A DNA stretch of 64,000 nucleotides. Origin: Massilia alkalitolerans DSM 17462. Lineage in GTDB: Bacteria > Pseudomonadota > Gammaproteobacteria > Burkholderiales > Burkholderiaceae_D. The first letter of the stretch is position 1; each line of letters opens with the position of its first letter. The notes under the pieces were generated by a model. It was given only the letters and a program-made list of their open reading frames with translations, was not told the origin of the DNA and searched no databases. Below are positions 52,301 to 61,381 of the stretch, piece after piece. The stretch covers positions 1 through 64,000 of the forward strand of contig NZ_ATYR01000028.1 in assembly GCF_000427785.1 (NCBI RefSeq), read 5' to 3'. Both the position numbers and the translations under genes were made by a program.

Positions 52301-55300
52301 ACCTCCAGCGTGCGCGGCACGGCGCTCCGGTTGTGGATGCGGATGTGGCGCAGCTCGATGTCGTCCTCGGGCGCCACCACCACCTCGCTCATGATCGCCA
52401 GGCCGCGCTCCTCGCGCCGGAAGCTGGCGCGTCCCTCCGCGAACACCGCTTCGTAGCGCTCAGGCTCGCCGTAGATGGGCGCCAGCGTGGGCGACCACAG
52501 TTCGCCGGACGCGCTGTCGCGCAGCACGCAGGCAAGGCCGCCCCGGGCGCCGAGCGGGTCCGGCTGCCAGCGGCTCAAGAGGAATTCGCCCCAGCGGCTG
52601 TAGCCGGCGCCAGTGCTGTCCACCAGCACGTGGTAGCTACCGTTCGACAGCAGCTGCACGTCCGGCGTCGACGTATCCGCGCGGTCGATGAGCCGTCCCT
52701 GGGCGGATCCCGGGTGCTGCGGCGCGCTGTCGTAGGCCGTTCCAAGCGATGCGCCGCTGGCCGGCACCGGCTCCTGCAGCAGCGGCAGGGCCGCACGCAG
52801 TTCCGGGTCGAGGCGGAAGCGGCGCTGCATCGGCGCCCCGTGCAGCAGCTGCAGCAGCGCGAGCAGGCCCATGCCCTGGTGGCGGGTGGCGACGACGCGC
52901 ACCACGTGGCGGCGCTCGCCGTGCGGCAGCCGGCCCGGGGTATGGTCGACCGCATCGAGATAGCCGTAGTCTGCGGCCAGGCCTTCCTGGGCCATGCGCT
53001 CGAGGTTGGCCAGGGCCAGGGCCGGCGCCACCGGCAAGGCCAGCATGGCCGCATACGGCGCCGCCACCAGGCCGGCATCGGCGCTGCGCTCCAGGCTGGC
53101 CGCGGGAATGCCGAAGCGGCCGAACTGGAACAGCAGCTGGGCGTCGACCGCATTGCAGCTCGACTCCGAAAAACCCCAGGGCATGTCGTGGCGCGCGCCA
53201 TGCACTGCTTGGGCGCGCACGGCGGCGCGGCCGGCGTGGTCGAGCAGGGTCTCGCGCCAGGTCGGCATCAGGAGCTGCGGCGCCAGGTAGTCCGACAGGC
53301 TGCCGGTGCGCGACAGCAGCAGCTGTTCCGGCCCGGCGATGCGCAGCGGCCGGCCCAGCGCCCACCAGTGGCGCTGGCCGAGCTGGCCCTGCGCCACCGC
53401 CAGGAAGCTGGCCATGCGGCTGTCCGAGGCCAGCAGGTCGCAGCTGCCCGTGTCCAGGCGTCCGTCGCGCACGTGGCAGGCGGCCGCCAGCAGGCCGGTC
53501 TCGGGATCCAGCAGCGCGGCGAAATCCATGCCGGCGAAGCTGCGCGCCTGCCCGGCCAGGCGGGCGCACTCCGCCAGCAGCTTTTGCGCGTGCTGGCGGC
53601 CTTCGCGCACCAGCCGCGCCAGGCCGTGGTGGCTACCGATCGGGGCCTCCAGGGACGCCAGTTCGCGCAGCGTCGGGATCCGCGTCAGGCTGGCCTCGAG
53701 CACGTATTCCTGCTCGGCGCGCATCCAGGGGGCCAGCGCCAGCAGCTCGTCCTGCTGCGCATGGCATTGCGCGGCCAGGCGCGCCGCCCAGCCGCGCAGC
53801 GCGGCATCGGCGGTTTCCGGCAGGCCGGCTTCCAGCGCGTCGGCGGCGGCGGCCACGTGGCGCAGGCATTCGGACAATCCCGGCAAGGTGTCGGCCGCGC
53901 GGCAGCGCTGCGGGTCGAGCGCGCCCCAGACCTCGGCCACCAGCGCACGCACGCGATGCGCCTGGTGCTGGACCAGCTCGTCCACCACCTGCACGGCGGC
54001 GCGGATGCCGTCCAGCGCCTGCGGTCCGGCGACCGGCGTGTCCGGCAGCTCGTCCAGCCCGCCGGCAAGCAGGCGCAGGCCGAGCGCCAGCCAGCCGCTG
54101 TCGCGGGTCGACACGCAGGCCGGCTCGACCGGCGCCAGGGTGGCGCTGTCGTAGGCGGCCAGGAAGTGGCCCTTCCAGCGCTCCAGCAGGGCCATCGAGG
54201 CCAGCGAGACATCCATGCGCCGCAGCAGCTCGCCCGGTGCGATGAAACCGAAATCGCGCGCCGCGAGCGTGGACAGCAGGAACACCGACATGCCGCTTGG
54301 GGTGGTGCGGGCGTCCACCAGGGGATGGGGATGCTCCTGCACGCTCTCCGGCGGCAGCCAGTTGCTGGCCGGGCCGGCGTGATCCTCGAAGAAGCTCCAG
54401 CTGCGGCGCGCGAGGCGCTGCAGGCTTGCCTGCCGCGCCGCCGGCAGGCGCACCTGGGCGCGTTGCGGCAGGCTGGTCCACCAGGCCAGCAGCGGCGACA
54501 GGAACCACACCAGCAGGACCGGCGCCGCCGTGAACAAGGAATACGGGTTGGCGAAGGTCAGCAGCAGGCTGGTGGCCACCGCCAGCGCCGGCGCGAACCA
54601 CATGGTCAGCCAGTTGTTGGCCACCACCCGGGCCGGGCGCGCCAGCGCGGCCGGGCGCCATTCCAGCTGGCGCCGGCGCGACACCCGGCTGCGCCACAGG
54701 GCCTTGAGCACCGCATCGAGCTGGCACCAGGCCGCATGCGGCAGGAAGCTGGTCGCCAGCGCCGCGCGCACCAGCGGCACGCGCGCGCCGCGCGCCCAGC
54801 TGTCGAGGTGCTGGCGCCAGGGCGCATCGTGCGGGCGGTCGCTCAGCGCCACCAGGCTGCCCAGCAGGGCCGGCAGGAAGAACACCGACAGCACCATGGC
54901 GGTCCAGAACGCCGGCTCCGCCAGCCGGCTCCAGCACAGGACCAGCAGCGCCGCCAGCGCCGGCGCCACCAGGCTGTCGCGCAGGGTGTCGAACAGCTGC
55001 CAGCGGTCGGCGGCGCTCATCGGGTTGGCTTCGCGTTCGCCCTTCGCCTTGCCGATGCGCGGGCGGATCCAGCCGGCCACCTGCCAGGCCGCCCGCACCG
55101 CGCGGTGGCGGCGCACGGCATGTTCGCCATAGCTGCCGGGCAGCGCTTCGGCGAGCCGCACCTCGCAATCGCTCTTCGCGTGCAGGCAGCCTTCGTCGAC
55201 GATGCCCGGCGCCGGCAGGACCTCGTCCGGCAGGCGTCCGCGCAGCACCCGTTCGTAGGCATCGACCTCGTAGATGGCGGACCAGCCGAACATGCCCTGC

Positions 55301-57336
55301 GCTTCGCACTCGCGCACCGCGAGGCCGGCGGCCCAGGTGCCGTGGGCTTCGAGCCACATGCGCTGGTAGCGGCAGGCTTGCGGGTCGGGCAATGCGCCGC
55401 CGACGACCGGACGCAGCATGGCATGCCCTTCGATCACGCGGGTGCCGCCGGCATCCAGGGCCGGCTGGTTGAGCGGATGGGCCATGGCGCCGACCAGGCG
55501 GCGCGCCGCATCGCGCGGCAGGTCGGTGGCGGCGTCGAGCGTGATCACGTAGCGCATCTCCGCCAGCCCGGCCGTGTTGCCGGCCACCGTGGCGAAACGC
55601 TCGCGCCCCGGTCCGGCCAGGAAGGCATTCAGGTCGGCCAGCTGGCCGCGGCGGCGCGCGCGCCCGATCCACGCGTGCTCGCCGGCGCTCCAGGTCCTTG
55701 GGCGCTGCAGCAGCAGGAAGGGTTCGACGCGCACCCTGGTGGTGGTGGGCTGGCCGTCCTCGTCGAGCGTGGGGAAGCGGTGTTCGCGCGCATGCTTGCG
55801 GTTGAGGGCCTCGATGGCGGCGGCGGCATGCGCCACCAGCGCCTCGTCGCCCGGCATGGTCTCGCCAGGCGCGTCGTACAGGTCGGCCAGCAGGCAGAAA
55901 CGCAGGCGCGGATCGCGGTTGGCCAGGTAGCGCACTTCGAGGTCGCGGCACAGCGCGTCGAGCTGGGCGCTGTTGACCAGGCGCGCCGACACCGCCACCA
56001 GGGCCTGCTCCGCGGCGGGGATTCCCTTGTCGAAGTCCATGCGCGGCGTCGGCGACGGGTTTGCCAGCCAGCTCGCCATCATGTCGACCAGCGAGCGCGC
56101 CAGGCCGCTGGCGCCGACAAGCGCAAGCAGTCCGATGATGAGCTGCAGCCCGAGTCCGGCGCCCTGCTGGCGCGCGGCGATGACGACCGCCGCCGCGAAC
56201 AGCAGCGTGAACACCGCCATCCCGGCGATGCGGGCCGCCAATGGGGCATGGCGCAGGCGCCGCCCCACCCCTGCCGCCAGGCCGGGTGTCGGCTGCAGCC
56301 GCGCTTCCAGCGCCGCCTGGCCGGGGCCGGCAAGGTAGTAGCCGATGTGGCGCCGGCGTGCGTCGAGTCCTCCTTCACCCGGCGTCAGGTTCTTGCCCGC
56401 CAGGGCCAGCGCCTCTTGCGCCACCTCGGCTTCGCTGCGTCCGCTCCGGCGCGCCAGCCGTTCGATGGCAAGGCGGTACAGGTCGCGGGTGGCGCCGTCC
56501 ATGCGCGGATAGCTGCCATCCGGGTCGGCGCGCAGGATGGGTTCAATGGTGCTGGCGCCTTCAGCGAGCTGCCGCCAGTCGATCCCGCCGAGCAGGCGCA
56601 GGCTGGCGAGGGTGTTCGCCACCCGCGTGCCGTCCGCCGCCATGGCGTCGCGCTCGTCCGCTACCCTCTGGCTGATGCTGGAACCCTCGTCCGCCAGGCG
56701 CGCATCGATCCAGCCGAGGGCCTGGGCGACCACCGGCCCCTGCCCCTGCAGGCGGCGCGCCAGTTCCGCCACGAAGCTGCTGCCCAGCGGCTGCACGGCG
56801 CGCGCCATGTCGGCCACCAGCAGGACCAGGTCGCCGGAGCGCTGCGCGGCGGTGTCGAGCAGCCTGCCGGCCCAGTCGGCGGCCAGGATGCGTTCCTCGC
56901 AGGCGCGGGCGGCGCGCACGGCGACCTGGCGCAGCCCGTCGAGCAGCGCCAGGCGCAAGGCGGCGGGAAACAGGCGCAGCTCGGCCAGCAGCAAGGGAGC
57001 GTCCTGCTGGGCGGCGGCGAGGAAGCCTGCCAGGCCAGCGCGTTCGATGCGTCCGTCGTCCCGGCTTGCCGCGTCGCGCGCCAGCGCCAGGATGCGGGCC
57101 TGGCCGCCAGGTCCCGGCAGCGCGCCGCGATCGTGCAGGCCAAGGGCGGCCTGCACCTGGCGCAGCTGGGCATCGATCAGGGGGCTGTTGTCGAGGATGG
57201 CGCCGGCGGCGGGCGGCAGTTCGCTGCCGCGCTGGCGGGCGCGGTCGAGCGCATCGCATGCGGCCTCGATCGCGCCGGCCAGTTCGGCCAGCTGCGCCCG
57301 CAGGCCGGGCGCGTCCTCATCGCGCACATTGCTCAT
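49303..57336 (-). CDS. Divergent cyclic beta-1,2-glucan synthase-like protein (NdvB/Cgs family)
   Basis: The giant protein of about 2,677 residues has the Cgs layout: N-terminal region, membrane helices (about 375-420), GT84 glycosyltransferase region (about 520-760), more helices (about 780-980), glycoamylase-like region (about 1150-1500) and GH94-type phosphorylase part (about 1550-2650). Key motifs look degraded. The GT84 DxD site reads DAATD at 601-605; the QxxRW segment reads RHRA at 743-746; the GH94 DWNDG catalytic segment is replaced by ARMHEGDEELD near 2417-2427. The frame is intact and GC-rich, so this is not a pseudogene. A GTG start at 57399 is also possible; neither has a good ribosome-binding site. 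Confidence 0.8.
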   Translation of the reverse strand: MSNVRDEDAPGLRAQLAELAGAIEAACDALDRARQRGSELPPAAGAILDNSPLIDAQLRQVQAALGLHDRGALPGPGGQARILALARDAASRDDGRIERAGLAGFLAAAQQDAPLLLAELRLFPAALRLALLDGLRQVAVRAARACEERILAADWAGRLLDTAAQRSGDLVLLVADMARAVQPLGSSFVAELARRLQGQGPVVAQALGWIDARLADEGSSISQRVADERDAMAADGTRVANTLASLRLLGGIDWRQLAEGASTIEPILRADPDGSYPRMDGATRDLYRLAIERLARRSGRSEAEVAQEALALAGKNLTPGEGGLDARRRHIGYYLAGPGQAALEARLQPTPGLAAGVGRRLRHAPLAARIAGMAVFTLLFAAAVVIAARQQGAGLGLQLIIGLLALVGASGLARSLVDMMASWLANPSPTPRMDFDKGIPAAEQALVAVSARLVNSAQLDALCRDLEVRYLANRDPRLRFCLLADLYDAPGETMPGDEALVAHAAAAIEALNRKHAREHRFPTLDEDGQPTTTRVRVEPFLLLQRPRTWSAGEHAWIGRARRRGQLADLNAFLAGPGRERFATVAGNTAGLAEMRYVITLDAATDLPRDAARRLVGAMAHPLNQPALDAGGTRVIEGHAMLRPVVGGALPDPQACRYQRMWLEAHGTWAAGLAVRECEAQGMFGWSAIYEVDAYERVLRGRLPDEVLPAPGIVDEGCLHAKSDCEVRLAEALPGSYGEHAVRRHRAVRAAWQVAGWIRPRIGKAKGEREANPMSAADRWQLFDTLRDSLVAPALAALLVLCWSRLAEPAFWTAMVLSVFFLPALLGSLVALSDRPHDAPWRQHLDSWARGARVPLVRAALATSFLPHAAWCQLDAVLKALWRSRVSRRRQLEWRPAALARPARVVANNWLTMWFAPALAVATSLLLTFANPYSLFTAAPVLLVWFLSPLLAWWTSLPQRAQVRLPAARQASLQRLARRSWSFFEDHAGPASNWLPPESVQEHPHPLVDARTTPSGMSVFLLSTLAARDFGFIAPGELLRRMDVSLASMALLERWKGHFLAAYDSATLAPVEPACVSTRDSGWLALGLRLLAGGLDELPDTPVAGPQALDGIRAAVQVVDELVQHQAHRVRALVAEVWGALDPQRCRAADTLPGLSECLRHVAAAADALEAGLPETADAALRGWAARLAAQCHAQQDELLALAPWMRAEQEYVLEASLTRIPTLRELASLEAPIGSHHGLARLVREGRQHAQKLLAECARLAGQARSFAGMDFAALLDPETGLLAAACHVRDGRLDTGSCDLLASDSRMASFLAVAQGQLGQRHWWALGRPLRIAGPEQLLLSRTGSLSDYLAPQLLMPTWRETLLDHAGRAAVRAQAVHGARHDMPWGFSESSCNAVDAQLLFQFGRFGIPAASLERSADAGLVAAPYAAMLALPVAPALALANLERMAQEGLAADYGYLDAVDHTPGRLPHGERRHVVRVVATRHQGMGLLALLQLLHGAPMQRRFRLDPELRAALPLLQEPVPASGASLGTAYDSAPQHPGSAQGRLIDRADTSTPDVQLLSNGSYHVLVDSTGAGYSRWGEFLLSRWQPDPLGARGGLACVLRDSASGELWSPTLAPIYGEPERYEAVFAEGRASFRREERGLAIMSEVVVAPEDDIELRHIRIHNRSAVPRTLEVTSQVALLAQEGHAAQLRIDAPTRAMLCTLGPGAPTVLHLMAVRGEAGAPEYSAACHDPLAALPPLDETSPVSQPALAIRRSITLAPNQEVSIDLVLGVAPTPATARELAARYAGTQAVGQAVEAAWTHGQAFLRAAGISEAQAQLYNRLAGCLLDPVPGLRADAGVIERNVRGRAALRPYGVDGSRPLLVLQPGPDSDLAREVLQAHGYWRARGFEADLLVLCEGRAVFDQVMALASGEAEGIHVHLLPEVPQEDRILLRAAAQVLLLEERGSLLEQLRRAAPGLPALPAPFAAQEQPAPWTSEARLPDAEAHQLDGGFSRDGRELLIRSDRASTAPSEHALANGVFGAVLPQTGPGSTWCGRRTLLLTAPQGEAFYLRDEDTGSAWSPTPWPMPSGEPYRTRHGFGYTLFEHVAQGIGSELRCFVAPGAPLKYAVLKLHNASSAPRRLSVTGYVQWWMDDAAANPGLQVVTSVDVASGALVARNAFGDGFGDTLGFFHLDAPQVASTCDRREFVGRHRSLARPAALERNGLSGANGAALDPCAALQTRVELAPGAAIELVFLLGVAGPDTLAASRAVQQHGGAKAAALALRQVHAFWDELLGSQRVSTPDAAFDLLANGWLPYAAVAGAMGGTPAQQLQGAMAAVHGNPAVLRDALLRAARADIGAEGRPVEDFLWLPYALHRYVGITGDYGILREPAGGDPSSGTRLARDDLYQVCVHGLRGCLRFGVHGMPLQDARMHEGDEELDARPESVLLAFLLAAVLQRFAEVADRRADFGFATTCRGAALALKAQAEEYGWNGAAYGDGGAATQAWAAMAGATPGRIQAVLAALDTSDVQDGRTAAWAALALAAQGAGTPAWEVARRLNPLAPDAGTHVRFSGAPWLMMDAVGGGTVACWAQLLLSDALLGLQRTVDRLALAPLLPLGWDSLRFRYRSGRTDYHVTVLPAETGELLVLDGTPQQEQVIELVDDGREHTVELYVERKPGDALAGHQTTSQE

Positions 57337-57541
57337 GACTGCGGCGGTGCCGGATTCAGCCTTCGGGTTCTTCTCTTGCTTCAACAGGGACCTCGACACA
57401 GAGGCGCGCGCTGTCGACCGCCGGCGCGCGGCGCGCCTGAAGCAGGTCGATGGGAAGGGAAACGCAGGGCGCGCACGGCCACCGCCATGCTAGAAGAAGC
57501 CAGCGGTAGCTACTGTGCGGTGCCGTACACAGGCGGGGGAT

Positions 57542-59509
57542 TCAGCCGGCCAGCGCCAGTCCTCCGGCCACATGCCAGGCCTGGGCGTGCCCGAGGCGGC
57601 GCAGCAGGCGCGCGGCGCGGGCGCTGCGGTTGCCGCTGCGGCACAGGAACACCAGCGGACGGGGCTCGCGCAGCCAGTGTGCAGCCTGCCCGGCCAGCTG
57701 CGACAGCGGCACGTGCTGCGCGCCGCGTCCGCGCAGCTGGGCGCAGGCCGCCGCGTGTTCCGGCAGCTCGCGCACGTCGACCAGCAGGGCGTCGGGGTGG
57801 GCCGCCAGGTAGGCGGCCGCCGTGGTCGGGTCGAGGTCGATGCCCTCGTCGGGCAAGGCCTCGGCGCCGGGCCGCGACACCGCGGGTTCGCCGATCCGAT
57901 GACAACACAGGGCGGCGTCGAAGCCGTCGTTCCCAGGATCGGCGCCGAACACGAAGCGCACCGCGCCAGCGGCCAGCACGCCGTTTTCCGGACGCCCCAG
58001 CAGGTAGCCATCGCCGTTTTTCGCCAGCACGTCCTGGCCCAGCGCGATGGCGTCGAGCGTGGCGCCGGCAAATTCCACCTGCTGCGCGCCGCCCGGCCAG
58101 CCCGGTGTCAGGCCCAGAATGTCGCACAGCGCGTCGGCGCCGCCGGCGCCATGGCTGGTGGCGAAACAGGCCCGCAGGCGGCATTCGCGCGTGCTCAGGT
58201 CGGCGGCAATGCGCGCCGCCAGCGCTTCGGGCGGATCGATCGCGATGCAGTGGCGGCCCTCGTCGTCGAACAGCAGCCAGCCGCTGGCGCCGCCCGCCTC
58301 CAGCTGTTGCAGGCGCGCCGCCGGCCTGGCCTGTGCCAGCGCGCGGCCACAGTGCGCGATCCGGGCGCAGGCGGTCTCGATGAAGTCGTCGTCCACCAGC
58401 GGGCCGAAGGACAGGCGCACGGCCGACGCGCTGCGCTCCAGGGGCACGCCCATCGCATCGAGCACGTAGCTCGGCGCCGCCTTGGCGGCCGAACAGGCCG
58501 AACCCGCGCTGACGCGCACGCCGGCGGCATCGAACAGGTCGAGCAGCTCCTTGCTGCCCAGGCCCGGCACCGAGAAATTCAGCGTGGTGGGCAAGGCATG
58601 TTCGAGCGGTGCGTTGAACACCAGGCCCGGGAAGGCTTCGCGCAGGCTTGCCGCAAGGCGGTCGCGGTAGCCTCGCAGCTGGGCGTGGCTGCGGAAGGTC
58701 GTGCCCTCCTCCAGCGCGCCGAGCACGGCTCCAAAAGCGGCGATGCCGCCCATGTTCTCGGTGCCCGAGCGCTGGCCGGCTTCCTGGCCGCCGCCGCACA
58801 TCAGCGGCGTGTAGGGCGCGCCCTCGCGCACGTACAGCAGGCCGATGCCCTTGGGCGCATACAGCTTGTGGCCAGAGAAGGGTGCGTAGTCGATGCGGGT
58901 GGCGTCGAGGGCGAGGGGCAGCTTGCCGAGCGCCTGCACGCAGTCGACCATCCACAGCGCCGGACTGCCGGTTTCTTGCAGCACGCGCGCGATGCCGTCC
59001 AGGTCGGACACCACGCCGGTTTCGTTGTTGGCCGCCATGGTGCAGACAAAAGCGGCACGCGGCGCCAGTTCTCCCAGCAGGTCCAGACGGTGGCGGCCGT
59101 CGCCGTCGACCGGCAGCGCGCGCAGCTCCAGCCCGGTACCGAGCACGCGGTTCCAGTGCGCCAGGCTTTCCGGCACCGCCTTGTGCTCGGTGGCGCCGTA
59201 GAGCAGCAGGTCGCCGCAGGCTTCGCCGCGCGCGCGCCGCTCGCGCACCGCGCACAGCGCCGACAGCACCGCAGTCTGGATGCCTTCGGTGGCGCCGCTG
59301 GTGAACATCACCCGCCCCCTGGCGGCGCCGAGCACCCGGCGCGCCCGGGCGCGGGTGGCGTCGAGCAGGGCCTTGGCGCGCAGGCCGCAGGCATGGCTGC
59401 TGCTCGGGTTGCCGAAGCAGTCCTGCATGACGGCCGTCGCCGCTTCGATGGCTGCCGGGAGGACCGGCGACGTGGCGTTGGCGTCGAGGTAAACTTCGTT
59501 GTTCATCAT
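57542..59509 (-). CDS. Cysteine desulfurase-rhodanese fusion with inactive MBL-like middle
   Basis: The 655-residue protein has three parts. Residues 1-400 form a NifS/IscS-type PLP enzyme with His-Lys215 in SGHKLYAPKG and active Cys339 in SAGSACSAAK. Residues about 405-550 resemble a metallo-beta-lactamase/persulfide dioxygenase fold but lack the HxHxDH ligands (TSHGAGGAD in that place). Residues 557-655 form a rhodanese domain with Cys623 in FLCRSGNRS. It would take sulfur from cysteine and hand it to the rhodanese cysteine. ATG codons at 59509 and 59506 both fit. It is divergent from an Lrp-type regulator. Confidence 0.85.
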   Translation of the reverse strand: MMNNEVYLDANATSPVLPAAIEAATAVMQDCFGNPSSSHACGLRAKALLDATRARARRVLGAARGRVMFTSGATEGIQTAVLSALCAVRERRARGEACGDLLLYGATEHKAVPESLAHWNRVLGTGLELRALPVDGDGRHRLDLLGELAPRAAFVCTMAANNETGVVSDLDGIARVLQETGSPALWMVDCVQALGKLPLALDATRIDYAPFSGHKLYAPKGIGLLYVREGAPYTPLMCGGGQEAGQRSGTENMGGIAAFGAVLGALEEGTTFRSHAQLRGYRDRLAASLREAFPGLVFNAPLEHALPTTLNFSVPGLGSKELLDLFDAAGVRVSAGSACSAAKAAPSYVLDAMGVPLERSASAVRLSFGPLVDDDFIETACARIAHCGRALAQARPAARLQQLEAGGASGWLLFDDEGRHCIAIDPPEALAARIAADLSTRECRLRACFATSHGAGGADALCDILGLTPGWPGGAQQVEFAGATLDAIALGQDVLAKNGDGYLLGRPENGVLAAGAVRFVFGADPGNDGFDAALCCHRIGEPAVSRPGAEALPDEGIDLDPTTAAAYLAAHPDALLVDVRELPEHAAACAQLRGRGAQHVPLSQLAGQAAHWLREPRPLVFLCRSGNRSARAARLLRRLGHAQAWHVAGGLALAG

Positions 59510-59512
59510 CAC

Positions 59513-59528
59513 ATTACAAAAAAGTAAT
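59513..59528. promoter_or_regulatory. Dyad at the desulfurase start
   Basis: ATTAC-N6-GTAAT, perfect arms, 4 bp upstream of the desulfurase ATG, in an AT-rich 146-bp gap shared with the divergent Lrp-type gene. Possibly the regulator's operator. No Shine-Dalgarno is visible for the desulfurase. Confidence 0.4.
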
Positions 59529-59655
59529 TAGTTGCTGCGGATCGTGTTATTGTTGATGAGTATGTTACGGAGTCGCGCCGGTAAACATATACTAAATTAT
59601 CCGCGTCATGGCGCGAAATTGGCATATACGTTCTTGATATACCGATATAGTGAAA

Positions 59656-60141
59656 ATGAACTCACTCGACAAGTTTGATTGCGCCATTCTTGCCGCATTG
59701 CAGGCGGATGCCACCCTCTCCATTTCCGGCCTCAGCGAAAAGGTCGGCCTGTCCAGCACGCCCTGCTGGAAACGCGTCAAGCGCCTCGAGGAAGAGGGCT
59801 ATATCGAAAGCCGGGTCAGCATCGTCAACCGCGAGAAGGTCGGCCTGCCGGTGACGGTGTTCGTCAGCGTGCGCACCACCGAACACGACGAAAAATGGCT
59901 GGCGCGCTTCGCCGCGGCCGTGGTCGCACTGCCGGAAGTGCTCGAGTTCCACCGCATGAGCGGCGACGTCGACTACCTGCTCAAGGTCGTCACCACCGAC
60001 ATCGCGGGCTATGATCGCTTCTACAAGAAGCTGATCAAGACCGCGCGCCTGACCGGCGTGTCCTCGGCCTTCTCGATGGAGCAGATCAAGTGCACCACCG
60101 CGCTGCCGCTGGAGTTGATCTCGCACGGCTTGCCGGCGTAA
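59656..60141 (+). CDS. Lrp/AsnC-family transcriptional regulator
   Basis: The 161-residue regulator has an N-terminal winged helix-turn-helix (about 5-55; SISGLSEKVGLSSTPCWKRVKRLEEEG) and a C-terminal RAM ligand-binding domain (about 65-150; VLEFHRMSGDVDYLLKVVTTDI). The GDVDYLLK segment is typical of Lrp. It is divergent from the cysteine desulfurase fusion. Close relatives such as DecR/YbaO respond to cysteine, so cysteine is a reasonable ligand by inference. The ATG at 59656 is chosen; the frame opens one codon earlier with GTG. Confidence 0.9.
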   Translation: MNSLDKFDCAILAALQADATLSISGLSEKVGLSSTPCWKRVKRLEEEGYIESRVSIVNREKVGLPVTVFVSVRTTEHDEKWLARFAAAVVALPEVLEFHRMSGDVDYLLKVVTTDIAGYDRFYKKLIKTARLTGVSSAFSMEQIKCTTALPLELISHGLPA

Positions 60142-60228
60142 GCTTGTAAGCACACGTTGCGCCGCTTAACCGGCGCCGGGTTTCATGTCATGATGGCGTC
60201 CGTTTCGAACACAACGGAGACCCAGGGA

Positions 60229-61365
60229 ATGCCATCCAAACTGCACATGGCGCCGCTCGCGCTGGCCGCGCTGCTCGCCATCGACGTCAATACCGCCAAC
60301 GCCGCCGAACAGGTCGTGAGAATCGGCGTGAGCGGCCCGCTGTCCGGTTCCAATGCCTTCGCCGGCAAGGACAACGAGAACGGCGTGCGCCTCGCCATCG
60401 AAGAACTCAACGCGCAGAAGCTCCAGGTCGGCGGCAACACGATCCGCTTCGAGCTGCAGTCCGAAGACGACCAGGGCGACCCGAAACAGGGCGTCAACGT
60501 GGCGCAGAAATTCGCCGACGCCAAGGTGAAGTTCGTGCTCGGCCCGTACAACTCGGGCGTGGCGATTCCCGCTTCGCGCGTCTACAACGACAACGGCATC
60601 CTGATGTCGACCGTCGGCACCAATCCCAAGATCACCCAGTCCGGCTACCCGACCGTGTTCCGCATCGTCGCCAGCGACACCCAGGTGGGCGGCTCGGTGG
60701 CAGCCTATGCGGCCAAGGAACTGAAGGTGAAAAACGTCGGCGTGATCGACGACCGCACCGCCTTCGGCCAGGGCGTCGCGATGGAATTCAAGCGCCAGGC
60801 CACCGCCAACGGCATGAAGGTCGCCGGCCACGAATACACCACCGACAAGGCGACCGACTTCGCCGCCATCCTCACTTCGCTCAAGGCCAAGCGCGTGGAC
60901 GCCGTCTTCTTCGGCGGCTATGCCCCGCAGGCCGCGCCGATGGCGCGCCAGATGAAGGCGCTCGGCCTGAACGTGCCGCTGCTGGGCGGCGACACCCTGT
61001 GCAGCCCGGAGATGGCCAAGCTGGGCGGCCCGGCGGTAGGCGAGAACGTGCGCTGCGCCCAGGCCGGCGCGATCGTCGCCAAGCAGCCGGGCGGCCCCGC
61101 CTTCATCAACGCCTACAAGGCCCGCTTCAAGCGCGACCCGGACGTGTATGCGCCCTCGTTCTACGACCAGACCAAGTTCATCGCCCAGGCCATGAAGTCG
61201 GCCAACTCGGTCGATGCCGCCAAGGTCGGCGCGGCCATGCACAGCATCAGCTACCAGGGCGTGGTGGGCACCTACGGCTATGACCCGAAGGGCAACCTGA
61301 AGAAGACGGCCGTCACGGTCTACACCTTCAAGAACGGCGCACTGACGCCGCTGGCCAGCTACTGA
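60229..61365 (+). CDS. Periplasmic amino-acid-binding protein, LivK type
   Basis: The 378-residue protein has a signal peptide (about 1-27, NTANAAEQ) and the two-lobed type-I periplasmic binding fold (VVRIGVSGPLSGSNAFAGKD; LGPYNSGVAIPASRVY; VFRIVASDTQVGGSVAAY; FYDQTKFIAQAM). LivK-family proteins bind branched-chain or related amino acids for ABC import. No permease or ATPase genes are adjacent, so it is an orphan here and its ligand cannot be assigned. GGAGACCCAGGGA precedes the ATG. It ends 16 bp before the DUF885 gene and is probably in the same operon. Confidence 0.9.
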   Translation: MPSKLHMAPLALAALLAIDVNTANAAEQVVRIGVSGPLSGSNAFAGKDNENGVRLAIEELNAQKLQVGGNTIRFELQSEDDQGDPKQGVNVAQKFADAKVKFVLGPYNSGVAIPASRVYNDNGILMSTVGTNPKITQSGYPTVFRIVASDTQVGGSVAAYAAKELKVKNVGVIDDRTAFGQGVAMEFKRQATANGMKVAGHEYTTDKATDFAAILTSLKAKRVDAVFFGGYAPQAAPMARQMKALGLNVPLLGGDTLCSPEMAKLGGPAVGENVRCAQAGAIVAKQPGGPAFINAYKARFKRDPDVYAPSFYDQTKFIAQAMKSANSVDAAKVGAAMHSISYQGVVGTYGYDPKGNLKKTAVTVYTFKNGALTPLASY

Positions 61366-61381
61366 TTCACAAGGAAACACC

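Noticed and set aside
49303..57336. Pseudogene status for the glucan-synthase-like gene
   Set aside because: The frame is uninterrupted over 8 kb with normal codon bias and coherent domains. Only specific catalytic positions differ.
51562..58383. Plus-strand open frame of 2,273 codons
   Set aside because: It is antisense to the glucan-synthase-like and desulfurase genes. High GC removes stops from the mirror frame. The predicted protein is low-complexity Arg/Gln/His-rich with no recognisable domain.
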